In this document: positions 50,031 to 61,309 of the stretch, in pieces
How positions within the stretch are numbered: the stretch's first letter is position 1
How the letters are laid out: each line of letters begins with the position of its first letter
Source of the DNA: Roridomyces roridus
Taxonomy: Eukaryota > Basidiomycota > Agaricomycetes > Agaricales > Mycenaceae
Length of the DNA stretch: 64,000 nt
Reading direction: 5' to 3'
NCBI GenBank assembly: GCA_029378245.1
Contig: JARKIF010000008.1
Span: forward strand, 558,001 to 622,000
Program-made: the position numbers and the translations under genes
Notes under the pieces: generated by a model
What the model saw: the letters and a program-made list of their open reading frames with translations, nothing else
Databases searched by the model: none
Told to the model about the DNA's origin: nothing

Positions 50031-50266
50031 GCCCTGTTGCTCAATGTCTTGGAGAGACCCTCTCGAGGATCGTCCGAGGCCCTAGCCTAGTGTCGTCTTT
50101 CCTTGACCTGCTTCAAACACCCCAAGCCCTCCAGAATAAAATATAATTTGAAAATAACGTGTAGTATTCTCATCGAGCTATGCCCATTTTCAACAGAGCG
50201 CCAACGACATCCACACCCTCCCACCGCGACGCGTCGGTAGAAGTTTTCCGCCGTTGTATATAGTAC
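49871..50266 (-). repeat. right arm of 395-bp inverted repeat
   Basis: Reverse complement of 45651-46045. It breaks inside the anticodon stem of the tRNA (after GCATTGT) on one side and inside VPS35 codon sequence (GTACTATATAC) on the other. The orphan VPS35 tail occupies 50170-50266. Confidence 0.93.
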
Positions 50267-50411
50267 TGCTCAGCGGCTGGCGGTGGCAGGCATTCAGAGT
50301 CCACCCGTGTACATGTCGCATCCATTCGCCCGAACCCTTCTAATTTTCCGCAACTCAAGTTGATTATTTTTTGCGTCATGTATAGTACAGTATAGCAGTG
50401 TTCGTCCATAA

Positions 50412-52944
50412 CTATAGTTTCGTTGGTAAACCACTCTCCGCTGCCCGCACAGCAGCCACCAGGTCAAAGTGGAAGAACGGCGTGTCCGTCGAAATAATGG
50501 GAGCATGCTCATTCTTTTGCGAGGGATTGGGCGACTCGGGAAGTTTGCTCTCCCCGTTCGACTCGACGTCCACCGGCTCAAACCGGTCGTCTGATGATTC
50601 ACCATCCAACTCCCGGTAGGGCACAACCCGAGCAATCTCTCTCGGAGCTCGTGATGAGGAGACGCCCACCCCAAAGCCACCTGCGACGAGTGCGCGACGG
50701 ATCCATGGCGAAAGAATCGTGGCAAAGTGGAACTCGACAGTATGATCCGCCCAGCGCTCGACTTCGTTGCGCGTATCCACTAGCGCCTGCACGGCGGTAA
50801 CGTCGACATGCGATCTGCAACAAAGTCAATGGTAATACAGAGATTGAAAGAGTCGGCGTACATTGAAGACATGTCGATAACAATGGCATGCAATTCGGGC
50901 TTCTGGTCGTTGAGAACCTGGTCCGCCGCCGCCCCGTGCTTGCTGGGACCAGGATCATTCCAAGGTCGGTCGCCCATACTGACACCACTCATATCCTTCC
51001 CTCGCCGCATCGTTTTCTTGACGTGAGAGACGAGTTCCGAGTTGAAAATCGACGAGTTGGGATACAAGAAACTCTCCTCGTATCGGTAGACGATCACACC
51101 GGGCGATGGCGGGATAATAGCGACTTGAGGATTCGTCACGCCATCTTTGGTGAGAGGCACAAACACTTCACGCGTTTCCTTGCTGTCGGCGTGCTCGCGT
51201 ACACTGGCCCTGCCCAGGAAATTGCCTCGCGGGTGTGCCAGACGAACGAGGAGGAGGGCGGCCGAGGTCGAAATCGAAACGTATATTCCGTCTTCAACAG
51301 TGGAAAATACGGTCGTCAGAACGGCGGCGGACCAGATGACGAATTCGAGGGGGGAAACACGCCAATAAGTGTAGACCTGGGCTGGCGAGGCGACCAGGTT
51401 TCCGACGGCATGAATGATCACCGCAGCAAGGGTCGCATTGGGGATCCAGAAAAAGGCGGGAGTCAGGCCGTACAGTGCGACAATGACTACAATGGATGTC
51501 ACAAGCCCGGCGAGCGGTGTTCGCACACCCGATTTGGCTTTCAAAGCAGAGCGGGAGAAAGATCCAGTTGCGGGGAAGGCGCCAAAGCAAGAGCCGACCG
51601 TGTTGGTCACACCGATGGCAATAAGCTCTTGGTTAGGATCAATAGTATACCCGTTCAAACGGCCAAAAGCTTGCAAACAGCGGTTAGAGTTTGGTACAGG
51701 GGTAAAGAAAGGCTCTTACATTTGGAAATGGCGATGTGCTCGAGGAGAAGGACGATAGTAGCGACCGGAATTTGCCCCGCAAGAGCAGAGACAAGTTCCG
51801 AGTTGATAGTGGGCTGCCTGACATTCTGGAAACCGCGCGGAACGGTCTGCAGGATTTTAATGGGGTACGTGCCCTTGGCGCTACGCCTGTGGCGCGTATA
51901 CAACCAGGAGGCGATGGTCATGACGAGAATGACAAACGCATTCCGGAGGACAGAGATGAAAAAGAAGACGCGCGCGTAGCGAGGGTAACGCTTGCCCAGG
52001 TGAGTGCAGCCCAGGCTTATGATGTACAATGCGACCAAGGATGGCAGCCCCCAGGCCGCATCGAGCGTCGTTCGAGGAAGTCCACGCAAAGAGTTGATTA
52101 TGACATGGTACGTCGCCGCGCGGGTGTCGAAACCGGTAATCCCCATCAGACCAGGAACTTGGCCGACCGCAATGTCTAAATTGAGTCGTGTCAATACCCG
52201 TGGCGGGTGCTTGAGAGCGGTACTTACTAATGGCCGACCCCGTCATGAATCCCGAGACAGCGGGGGCAGGGATGAATTCAACGATCCAACCCAAGCGCAG
52301 GAGGCCTATACCGAGAACGATGAAGCCGGAGACAAAGGCAACGGTAGTGGCAATCTCGGGTCCCTCCCACTGGCCGGGGTGGGCTTTCATAACGCGGCCG
52401 ATAATTTGGGACGTCAGTAAGCTGACCACGGCAACGGGACCTATGGACACGTCCTTTGAGGTGGCAAAAAGCTGCACATGGCTCAGTCAAAAAGCGGTAT
52501 GATGGGAGAAAATACTTGCGCAGTAGACCGTGACGCCGACAAAGGACGAATAGAGACCATATTGCGGGGGTAGAGTGGCGATCTGAGCGTACGACATGCC
52601 CTGGGGGACAACAACCATGCCTACAGTGAGGCCCGCCACTATGTCACCGGAAAGCCAGCCCAGATCTAAGAAAATGTGTCACTGGTTGAATTGGCGATGT
52701 GCACAGACGACGCACTGTACCGAGTTATCCAGGACAAGATTGGGAACAAGCTGAGCAGATAATTGGTGACCTATCAAGTGCCGATTATTTATTGAATCGC
52801 GAGGGGGAGGGTATGGACACGCACGGCGCGCCTGGGGCTTTGGCGGAATTGACCGAGGTAGTTCTGGACTGACACGGTGGGCGCTGTGTCTTCCGGGGCC
52901 GGGTGGTGAACGAGACGCTTTGCGAGGCGCTTGGCACGGTCCAT
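50412..52944 (-). CDS. SulP-family sulfate permease with STAS domain
   Basis: Exons from MDRAKRLAKRLVHHP (52944) encode YLLSLFPILSWITRYNLGWL, the SulP signature VAGLTVGMVVVPQGMSYAQIA, then LFATSKDVSIGPVAVVSLLTSQIIG, then the anion-path helices, and TNTVGSCFGAFPATGSFSRSALKAKSG. A cytoplasmic STAS domain with AIVIDMSSM (phosphate-loop region) and DVTAVQALVDTRNEVERW closes the protein. It imports sulfate with protons across the plasma membrane. About 12-14 membrane segments are visible. The intron at 52472-52519 has a GCAAGT donor between VTVYC and LFATSK. Its 3' end faces the inverted repeat, so before the accessory stretch it would have been convergent with VPS35. Confidence 0.9.
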
Positions 52945-53408
52945 GGTGGGAGTCGACAGAGAGTCGGAGCGCTGAGTCGGAGGAGAGTACTTATTTTATG
53001 TAATTTCCACATTAGTCACGTCTTTCGTTCAGAGAATGGCGACATTGTGTGGATCAATGGCAAAATGCTATCGTCGGTCAGCGCGCGCGTGCCTGGGAGA
53101 TGCGGGATTGATTTTTGAATGGATCAACACCCGAGAAAAACGTTTTCAGTTGGCTGTATAGAGGTGATCGACGAGGTACAACTTCAGCTTGGTGCTATCC
53201 GCGACGATGGCGTTTCTATTCGCAAGACAGGTTGACATATTGCGAGCATTGGTCCATTCGAATAGATGCTGTTCGCCAGAGGCAATATATTGTCCAAGGT
53301 CGAGTGGGGACTGAGCATGTTTTTGAATCAAAATGTGATGGGCCTCAAGCGCCATTGCGCACACCTCCATCTCACCTTCACGATACACGATACATCAGCC
53401 ACGATTTA
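52945..53408. promoter_or_regulatory. divergent intergenic region between SulP and STRAP-like genes
   Basis: 464 bases between divergent start codons. It holds the promoters and leaders of both genes. The part next to the STRAP-like gene must lie in its 5' leader. I see no repeat or RNA gene. Confidence 0.5.
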
Positions 53409-54503
53409 ATGTCAGCAGCTTCCCGACCCTCTACCGTCCCTAACAAAGCCCAGGTCCGCCCCCAAGGCCCTCGTCGCAGCCGGCCACACCCGCCCCGTCA
53501 CCCATCTCTCCTTCTCCCCGATCCAAGAGGATGGGACCTTCCTCCTCGTCTCGAGCTGCAAAGACGGTAACCCCATGCTGCGTGAATGGACGGGAGACTG
53601 GATCGGCACCTTTCTCGGCCACAAGGGTGCTGTCTGGAGCACAAAGCTCAGTCCCGACGCCTCTCGTGCCGCCACCGGCAGTGCCGATTTCACCGCGTGC
53701 GTCATCGTGGTCTTGTTTTCCCGTAACGTGTCTTGACCTTGGCATCCGTGCAGTAAGATATGGGACGCGTATGCCGGAAATCCGCTGCACTCGTTCCCCC
53801 ACAATCACATTGTCCGCAGTGTGGCCCTTTCCCCGACCTCGGGCCATCTGCTCACTGGCGGCCAGGAGAAGAAGGTCCGCATCTTTGACCTCGCACGCCC
53901 AGATGCCGAGCCCGACTTTTTGGGTGAGCCTGGCGCTCTATCGCACGAGGGCACGGTCAAGAGCGTCGTGTGGGTCGGCGAGCACACTGGTGTCACTGCC
54001 GGCGAGGACGGCTTGATCAAGTAAGTTCCATCCTCGCTCGTTCCTTTCAACTATTTACATTCCGTAGATGGTGGGATCTGCGAACGCGCAAACTGACGAC
54101 AAGCCTGACCTTCCCATCGGCGATCACCTCGATGGAGCTGTCCGCGCAGACGAAACGACTGGTCGTCACGTCCGGGAACACGGTCGCGTTCATTCCCGTG
54201 TTGCCAATGGGCACCGGCACAGAGACCCACTCGCTCACGCTACCCTATGCCCCATCGAGTGCATCCATCCATCCTCTCCTACAAGATCGTTTCGTGACAG
54301 GCAACACGGGAGATGAGTGGGTCCGTGTCCATGGCATGGACGGAGAGGAGCGCGAGGTGCTCAAGGGGCATCACGGGCCTGTCCATTGTGTCGAATTCAG
54401 CCCCGACGGTGAGATGTATGCGAGCGGAAGTGAAGACGGAACGATACGTCTGTGGCAGACCACGCCAGGCAAGACGTATGGGCTCTGGGAGGGTCAAGGG
54501 TAA
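53409..54503 (+). CDS. STRAP-like WD40 protein (eIF2B/SMN-type propeller family)
   Basis: The conserved protein begins [22 protein letters not shown] and has WD40 repeats through [46 protein letters not shown] and [19 protein letters not shown]. That is the STRAP/UNRIP family, which helps assemble SMN complexes and modulates TGF-beta-like signalling in animals. In the 5' region the frame is open only from 53454. Joining AT at 53409-53410 to G at 53454 across a 43-nt intron (GTCAGC...CTAAC...CCCAG) makes ATG and gives MSAPK, the expected start. Unspliced, the ATG at 53409 reads out of frame. Later introns lie near 53699-53754 and 54021-54067. The product is about 310 residues. Confidence 0.85.
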
Positions 54504-54585
54504 TTTTTAACATGTATTGAAAGTGTATGCAAAACCAAGTCCCAGTGTTATCAACTACTTTATCATACAGAGTTCATTATACAAT

Positions 54586-56559
54586 TCAACAGGTCTTTGC
54601 ATATGTTCCCGACGACGTGCTTCCGGGGTCGTCCAATTGACCGTGAGCCCTTTCGTGCTTGGCACCATGGCCACGGCCAAGGATGTCGAGAGCGTGCGTA
54701 GACGAGTCCTTGCTGATCAGGTCCTCGGTAATCTCCATCAAGTCGTTGACGAGGCGTTCAATAAGCTGAAGGGAGAGTGGGCAAGCATTCTTCACTCCAA
54801 GGAGCAACTCACCACTTCACTCATATTCTCGCGAACAACCACACGTAAAATCTCCACCTTCTCCAACGCAGGCGCCAACTCGTAGTTGGGTACAATCCAA
54901 CCACGGGCACGCAGAAGGGTCTGAATCCACTTCTGCTGAATCTCGGGGTACTGCGCTTGGAAGTCGTCCGAGAAACGGAACGCGATGACGGGCAGGCCGG
55001 GCACGTAAGACTCGATGTCCGACTCGTCCACAACTGCCTTGACAGAAGAGCCTAGCGACCGGCAGGGTCCAAGCGATGGATATCGCTCAAAACGGTGTAG
55101 TACTTGCTGTTCTCCAGGGCGCGGCTGAGGAGTCGAGCGTTCTTGAGATCGTTCAAAGCAACGCTGCGGTACCCTTCGAACCCGAGATGAAGCAAGGAAA
55201 AGTACTGGGCGATGATGGGTGCAGCGGGCCGCGAGAAGTTGAGGGAGAAGGAGTATTCGACACTGCCTAGGTAGTGCAGCTCGAAGATGAGATCCTTGGG
55301 CAGATGCTGCTTGTCCCGCCAAACAACCCAACCGACGCCAACGTAGGCAAGCCCAAACTTGTGGCCGCTCGTGTTGATGGAGACGACACGGGGGATCTTG
55401 AAGTCCCAAAGCAGCTTGGGCGTTGCGCAAGGGCGCTACGAACGCGCCAGAGGCTCCATCGACATGAATGGGGACAGAATGTCCCGTCTTGGCCTCGTAT
55501 TCGTCAAGCAAATCCGACATCTCCTTCACGGGCTCGTAGTGACCGGTGTAGGTGGAGCCCAAGATGACGAAGACACCTATCGTATTCTCGTCGACAAACT
55601 CCATGGCCTTCTTGGGGTCAAGGCGGTATTTGGACTCGACAGAGATTGGAACGAGCCTGCGTTGCTTTAGATGATGGAATAAATCAAGAAGGATAAAAAC
55701 AAACCTGCACTCGACGTCGAAATAGCGCGCAAATTTCTCCAACGCCACTTGCGCATTAGCACCCATGATGATATTGGGCTCGTAGATGCTTTTGCCGGCC
55801 GCCTTGCGTTTTTCTTGCCAGATTCGCTGCATAGTATTAGTTTAGAATAAATGTACGTTTTAATTCAACCCAGAAGGACCTTCATGGCCAGACCGCCCAG
55901 CTGAATTGCCTCAGAAGAGCCAGTGGTGGCAGTTCCAATGGCATCCTGGCCAGAGGTGCATTCCAAAGATCGGCAAGTATGGATACGCAACGATTGTGGA
56001 TTATCTCTGTTTCCTAAAGTTAGGAAACAACGAAACTCTGTCTGGGGAAGACTCACGTGTGGCAGGATACTCGTCGCCGTCGATCAAGTTCTTGCTCATA
56101 TTCTCAATCATGAGTTTGTCCGCGGCGGAGGGCATCCAGGTGTGCACAAACGACGCCAAGTTCAACAGCGGCGAGCCATCTGCGAGCGTTGTCAGACATG
56201 GAGGATGAACGAACAATCGTCATACCCAAAGCCAACTCGTCGTGGATGATTTGGTATGCCGAATCAGGGTCAATGCCCTTGGAGGCTTTTTGCCAATCAG
56301 CGTGGGTCGCACAGTGATGATGGGCAGACAAACCAATGTGGTACTTGGGGACCGACGTGGTGCCATAGCGGGATCCGTATGGATGGAAAGAAGACGAGTT
56401 TGGGGTCTCCCTTTGAGTGAGGCTGCTAAAGTGGGAGTGAGACTTGCTCTTCTTGTCGCGAGCCTCTTGGAGAAGGCGATCTGCGTTGATATGCTAGAAC
56501 CAGTTAGTTGGCAAGGGTGTGCATGAAGAAGAATAGTGCGATACCTTGGAAAGAGCCAT
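54586..56559 (-). pseudogene. glutamate decarboxylase, frameshifted
   Basis: From MALSK (15-nt first exon) the gene follows fungal [58 protein letters not shown], then in another frame GQDAIGTATTGSSEAIQLGG, RIWQEKRKAAGKSIYEPNI, IPIHVDGASGAFVAP, then shifted SINTSGHKFGLAYVGVGWVV (with the PLP lysine), and finally shifted ESDIESYVPGLPVIAFRF. Three frame breaks are seen, near 55952, 55430 and 55055, and the last is followed at once by a TAG. The enzyme would make GABA from glutamate. Because long neighbouring genes are clean, decay is more likely than sequencing error, but base errors cannot be excluded. Confidence 0.75.
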
Positions 56560-56938
56560 GGTAACGAAGGGTAACGAAAGCAAGACCTGGCTTTTAAGTG
56601 GAACAGGAGGAGTGATACGTCATAGTATAATCTTGCTCATGTATATTATTAGGTCGTCTATTTTGTGGAGAGGCACCATGAGGAGAGCATGAGGCAATTA
56701 GAACATTTGTGCGTCGCAGAATGAGGGGCACTAGAAGCAAAATTCTGAACGTGGGTGGGAGCATTTTTTTTGGGGTCAATGGCTGTCGACTCTTGGGACA
56801 CCCTCTCAGAGTTCTTGGAGGCACATTCTTCTCAGAGAGTAAACGAGCAAACGATTGAAGGGACAGCAAAGGAAGACGGCGACATTGAAGCTCGAGGTTG
56901 AGAAGGAAAACAGGCATCACGGCATCGTGACATCAGCC
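56560..56938. other. divergent intergenic region
   Basis: 379 bases between the glutamate decarboxylase remnant and PET100, which start away from each other. Presumed promoters. Nothing else was recognised. Confidence 0.45.
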
Positions 56939-57293
56939 ATGGTCGGTGGTTCTCCCAACCTCGAAGTCTTCAAGTTCGGTGTCTATCTCTTCGTCCCTCT
57001 CGTGTCCCTCGTCTACTTTGGTGACCCGGCGTGGTACCAGACGCATGTACTCCCCGTCAGTTCTTGGCCTCCCACCCGCAATTATTCCTCTCACTTGCTT
57101 TAGTACCGCAACAAATTATTCCCTCCAATCGAAAAGACTGTCCGAGTACATCGTTCAGCCAATGTGTCTCGTCTCTACTTCTCATCATGGCGAATAGGAT
57201 ATACCATTCGAACAGCAACGCGTACGAGAAGAGCTCGAGCGCCTGAAACAAGAGCGTCTCACAAGGCGGGAGGCAAAGGAGCGGGAAACTTGA
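56939..57293 (+). CDS. PET100: cytochrome c oxidase assembly chaperone Pet100
   Basis: Exons 56939-57055, 57104-57139 and 57198-57293 give 82 residues. The protein reads NLEVFKFGVYLFVPLVSLVYF (single membrane span with the family's FKFG start), then GDPAWYQTHVLPYRNKLFPP, then a charged helix VREELERLKQERLTRREAKE. This is Pet100, an inner-membrane chaperone for complex IV assembly. The middle exon is only 36 nt. The gene was easily missed because no single open frame covers it. Confidence 0.88.
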
Positions 57294-57318
57294 GCTCGTT
57301 CTATTCAAAATATACACT

Positions 57319-58416
57319 CTACTTGGTTATTTCTATTGTTTGCCCGTCACAATACACCTTCTCGAGTGTGTCTCTACACCCGTCGACGATCGTCCGGTAC
57401 TCGAACATGTCGCTGAGCGACACCTTGAACCCTCCACAAACAATAAACAGGCTCGTCAGGTTTTCGCCAGGTACAAGCAAGTCTAGCAACTCTTTTTTGT
57501 ATGCAGGGACCAGTGTCGTGCTACACGCAAGCTCGACAAGCAGTTTGTGATCGTCTGCAAAGGCACAGGCGGCCTGCATGCTCAGTTCGTCCGGCACAGT
57601 GACGCAAATGACGCGTCCTGGCCTTTCTAGAGCAAGCTTGACCACGCCTGCGGCCGGAGACGAGGCGCCCAACGAACCCGAGGCCCTGGAAGAAAACGAT
57701 TGTTGATGCGCCAGTTTCACGTTGTGCTCCTGGTCATGCACGACAGTGAAGCCGTCTGGCAAAACCACGTCGGGCCCTTGTCGATTGAGGACCATCGAAT
57801 GATAAAAGCAGTCAGAACCAATTGTTTCCACAGTGACAATGGGAACATCTTGCCATCCGACAGCGGCGGCGCCCAGGATGATGCCCCCGAGCAGACCGGC
57901 GCCGCCGACAGAACAGAATATCGCGCTCGGTTTGCGATTTAGCTGAGTGGATGCCTCGAGGATAAGAGAAGAATGGCCCTGCCACACGATTGGATCTTCG
58001 AAAGCAGGTACAAGGACGGCATTCTCGACTTGCTTGGCCGCTCGAAGGGCCTCGGAATAGCTGATGCCGCCCACGACAACTTCTGCGTTCTCATGCTGCA
58101 GAAGATCGACCGTGGTTTGAGTGGCTCCAGCTGGGATAAAAACGGTACAGCGAAGGTCAAGAGCGTTAGCTGCGCATGCTGCAGCCAACCCAGCGTTTCC
58201 TCCGGAGGCTACGACAACGTGTACGTCGGGCCCGTGCGTGTCTTTGGCGTGCTGGACGAAGAAGCCGATGCCTCTGGATTTGAAAGAAAACGCCGGTTGG
58301 ACAGTCTGCGGGTGATGAGATGTGTTGGTGGTGAGGGTGGGAGAAGAAGACCTCGAGCTTGAGATAGATTTTGTGTTCCTGACTGGAGAGCGCCGAGGAG
58401 GATGAGGGGTGTGGAC
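57319..58416 (-). CDS. L-serine dehydratase (PLP-dependent, fold type II)
   Basis: PAFSFKSRGIGFFVQHA carries the PLP lysine. VVVASGGNAGLAAACAAN is the substrate loop, SVGGAGLLGGIILG the phosphate-binding glycine loop and LFIVCGGFKVSLSDM the C-terminal strand. This is the serine/threonine dehydratase family, releasing pyruvate and ammonia. An intron (about 46 nt) between IYLKLE and TVQPAFSFK fits the family. The N-terminal exon is out of register: MSTPLI and SSALSSQEHKIYLKLE are in different frames one codon apart, near 58397. So the start is either broken by a small indel or lies in an exon I have not found. The rest is intact to the stop at 57319. Confidence 0.75.
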   Translation of the reverse strand, partial: VHTPHPPRRSPVRNTKSISSSRSSSPTLTTNTSHHPQTVQPAFSFKSRGIGFFVQHAKDTHGPDVHVVVASGGNAGLAAACAANALDLRCTVFIPAGATQTTVDLLQHENAEVVVGGISYSEALRAAKQVENAVLVPAFEDPIVWQGHSSLILEASTQLNRKPSAIFCSVGGAGLLGGIILGAAAVGWQDVPIVTVETIGSDCFYHSMVLNRQGPDVVLPDGFTVVHDQEHNVKLAHQQSFSSRASGSLGASSPAAGVVKLALERPGRVICVTVPDELSMQAACAFADDHKLLVELACSTTLVPAYKKELLDLLVPGENLTSLFIVCGGFKVSLSDMFEYRTIVDGCRDTLEKVYCDGQTIEITK

Positions 58417-58559
58417 ATCAGGCACTGTTTGGACGCACCAAACAAGTCAGATCACGGGGGCGTCTCCTCCACGGCCCGGTACCGGTTCGGATGAATCTCG
58501 GAGCTCCTGAGCACACTTAAAACCATCCCTTCCAAAATGCGTTCTCGCCACGATCCACC

Positions 58560-61296
58560 ATGCGCTTCAACGACGGCTTCTGGCTGCTCAAACATGGAGT
58601 AAAGGCCTACTACGGCCTCCAAGTTACTCAGACAAAGGAGGTCGATGGTGGCTTGCAGCTCCTCGTTGCCTCGAAAAATATTCGTCATCGCGGCGACACG
58701 CTCGGTGGTCCTGTTCTCACCGTTACCGTGCACTCCCCTACAGAGGGCGTAATTGGCGTCAAGATCGACCATTTTGTTCATACCCCACCGAACACCACCA
58801 TTCCCCTCTTCCCTGATGATAAACCTATCAGCAATTCCAGCATCGCCGATGCGTCCCTCGTGTCGGGCGGTCTGACCGCACAGATCACCACCAATCCGTA
58901 CACCATCACCTTCAAGTCTCCGACTCGCACACTCACCTTTGCTGGGCCCAAGCACCAAGGCGTCTTTGACGTGCCGGCGCGCTGGACGACCAGTTCCGCC
59001 TCCAATTCGTCCTGCCTCACCCACGACCCAAGTTCCAATCCCTTGCCCACTCCAACGCCCGAGACCGTGCGATATATCAACTCCGAGCTCAACCTCTCTC
59101 CCGGGGAGCTCATCTATGGGTTTGGCGAACAATTTGGCGCGTTTGTTAAAAACGGTCAGCGCGTCCTTGCGTGTCCAAGTCATTCCTGATCCTCGAAACA
59201 GGCCAGGCAATCAAGATTTGGAATCAAGACGGTGGAACCTCCAGTGAACAAGTGCGTTTTGATTTAGAACAACGTAAATTCATCTCAAAAAATCCAAGAC
59301 CTACAAATCGATCCCTTTCTACCTCACCAACAGGAACTATGGCGTGTTTGTCAACAATACTGGCGAGGTCGAGTTCGAGGTCGGCAGCGAAAAGGTCAGC
59401 CGCGTCGGCGCTGCTATTGCAGGCAACTCCCTCGAATACTTTGTCATCTACGGCGAGAGTCCGCTCGACATCCTGGAGAAATACACTAGGATGACTGGCA
59501 GACCGGCTCTGCTTCCCCAGTGGACTTTTGGTCTTTGGCTCTCCACTTCCTTCCTCACCGATTACTCGAGTGAGACCGTTTCCAAGTTCTTGCAAGGAAT
59601 GACGGACCGTGACTGCAATGTTCGCGTGGTGCGGCTCATATCTTGAATAAAATTTTCACACAACTGAATCTAACCCTACAGTTTCATCTCGACTGCTTCT
59701 GGATGAAAACGTACGAGTGGTGCTCTTTCACCTTTGACCCGGAATTCTTCCCGGACCCCAAGGGTAGGTTAATATGCGTTTGAGTTTCGTCATTTGTCTG
59801 AACACATCAGCCTACCTGTCCGAGATCAAGGAAAAGTATGGTGTTCAAGTGCGTCCAAAGACTGCAACGCTTTGCAGAGATATTTAAATGATATAACAGA
59901 TTTGCGTGTGGATCAACCCGTATATTTCCCAGCTTTCGCCCATTTTCCAAGAAGGTGCCGAAGGAGGTTATTTTATCAAGAGGACGGATGGGACACCCTG
60001 GCAGTAAGCGCGTTGGTTCTCCCTTTTCGTCTTTATCTGACAGAAATTTAGGTGGGACTTGTGGCAGCCAGGTCTCGCAATCGTCGATGTCACCAACCCC
60101 GCGGCGTGCAAGTGGTACGCGGCCAAGCTGGAGGCGCTCATGGACCTCGGTGTCGATTGCTTCAAAACCGACTTTGGGGAGCGCATTCCCCACGCCAATG
60201 TCGTTTATCACAATGGCGCCGATCCCATGAAAATGCACAATTATTATGCTGTGGTCTACAACGAGCTTGTGTTTGATTTGATCAAGAAACGAAAGGGCGA
60301 GGGCGAAGCGGTCGTTTTTGCGCGATCTGCAGCTGCCGGTGGCCAACGGTATGTTTGTCTCCCAGAAATGCGGCAATACTAATCGACTTTAGATTCCCTG
60401 TCCACTGGGGAGGCGACTGCGAATCTACGTGGGAAGCCATGGCAGAGGCGATGCGTGGAGCTCTCTCTTTGACCGCTTCCGGGTTTGCGTTTGCTTCGCA
60501 CGACATTGGTGGATTCGAGGGACACCCCGACCCACAGATATACCAGCGCTGGGTTGCGTTTGGCCTGTTTTCGAGCCACAGCCGTCTCCACGGCTCCAGC
60601 TCCTACCGTGTGCCGTGGATATATGGAGAGGACGCGGCCAAGAGCATGAGCAAGTTTGTCGAGGCTAAGCACCGACTCATGCCGTACCTGTACAATTTGG
60701 TACTATTTCTTTCCTGCATACGAATTTGGCTGAAATTATTTTCGCAGGCCGTGCAAGCACACTCGAATGGACATCCGTTGCAGCGTGCGATGTTCTTGGA
60801 ATTTTTGGATGACAGGAACACGCACACGCTCGATAGGCAGTTTATGCTTGGGCCGTCTCTGCTCGTTGCGCCTGTATTCGTGGATCAGGCAGAGGAGCAC
60901 GAGTACTACATCCCCGCAGGCCGTTGGACGTCCTTTTTCCATCCGGAGCGTGTGGTCGAGGGACCGGTCTGGATCAAAGAGATTGTGGGTCGCCTTGTTC
61001 CTCCTTATCTTGTCTAATTATGATAGGTTCCCATCGACGAACTGCCTGTTTGGGTACGGCCTGGCAGCATCCTTTGCCTCGGCCCTGAGAAAATGGGACG
61101 TCCGGATTATGATTACAGCAAAGGGCTCGAAGTCCGTGTTTACGAGCTTGCCGAGGGCCAGGCTGTTGAGACGCAGATCCCGGGTTCCAAGGGTGATGCC
61201 CCCAGCGTCGCTACCATCCGCGCGGAGAAGAAGAATGGGCAGATCAACGTCGAGACGATAGCAGGAAATTGTGAGATCAAGAATGTTGTTGGATGA
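58560..61296 (+). CDS. GH31 alpha-xylosidase (YicI-like)
   Basis: MRFNDGFWLLKHGVKAYYGLQ starts the N-terminal beta-sandwich. LIYGFGEQFGAF follows, then GRPALLPQWTFGLWLSTSF, and the barrel with CFKTDFGERIP (nucleophile Asp) and ARSAAAGGQRFPVHWGGDCE (acid/base Asp). FASHDIGGFEG and LMPYLYNL are also typical. The FKTDFGERIP motif is characteristic of alpha-xylosidases that act on xyloglucan oligomers such as isoprimeverose, rather than alpha-glucosidases. About 780 residues over roughly eleven exons, all GT-AG. There is no signal peptide, so it is probably cytosolic. With the GH3 gene it suggests plant cell-wall sugar use. Confidence 0.9.
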
Positions 61297-61309
61297 AAAG
61301 TGATGAAAT

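Noticed and set aside
49652..50044. 130-codon minus-strand frame with an internal amino-acid repeat
   Set aside because: It runs over the tRNA fragments and VPS35 flank. The repeat simply reflects the diverged tandem DNA copies.
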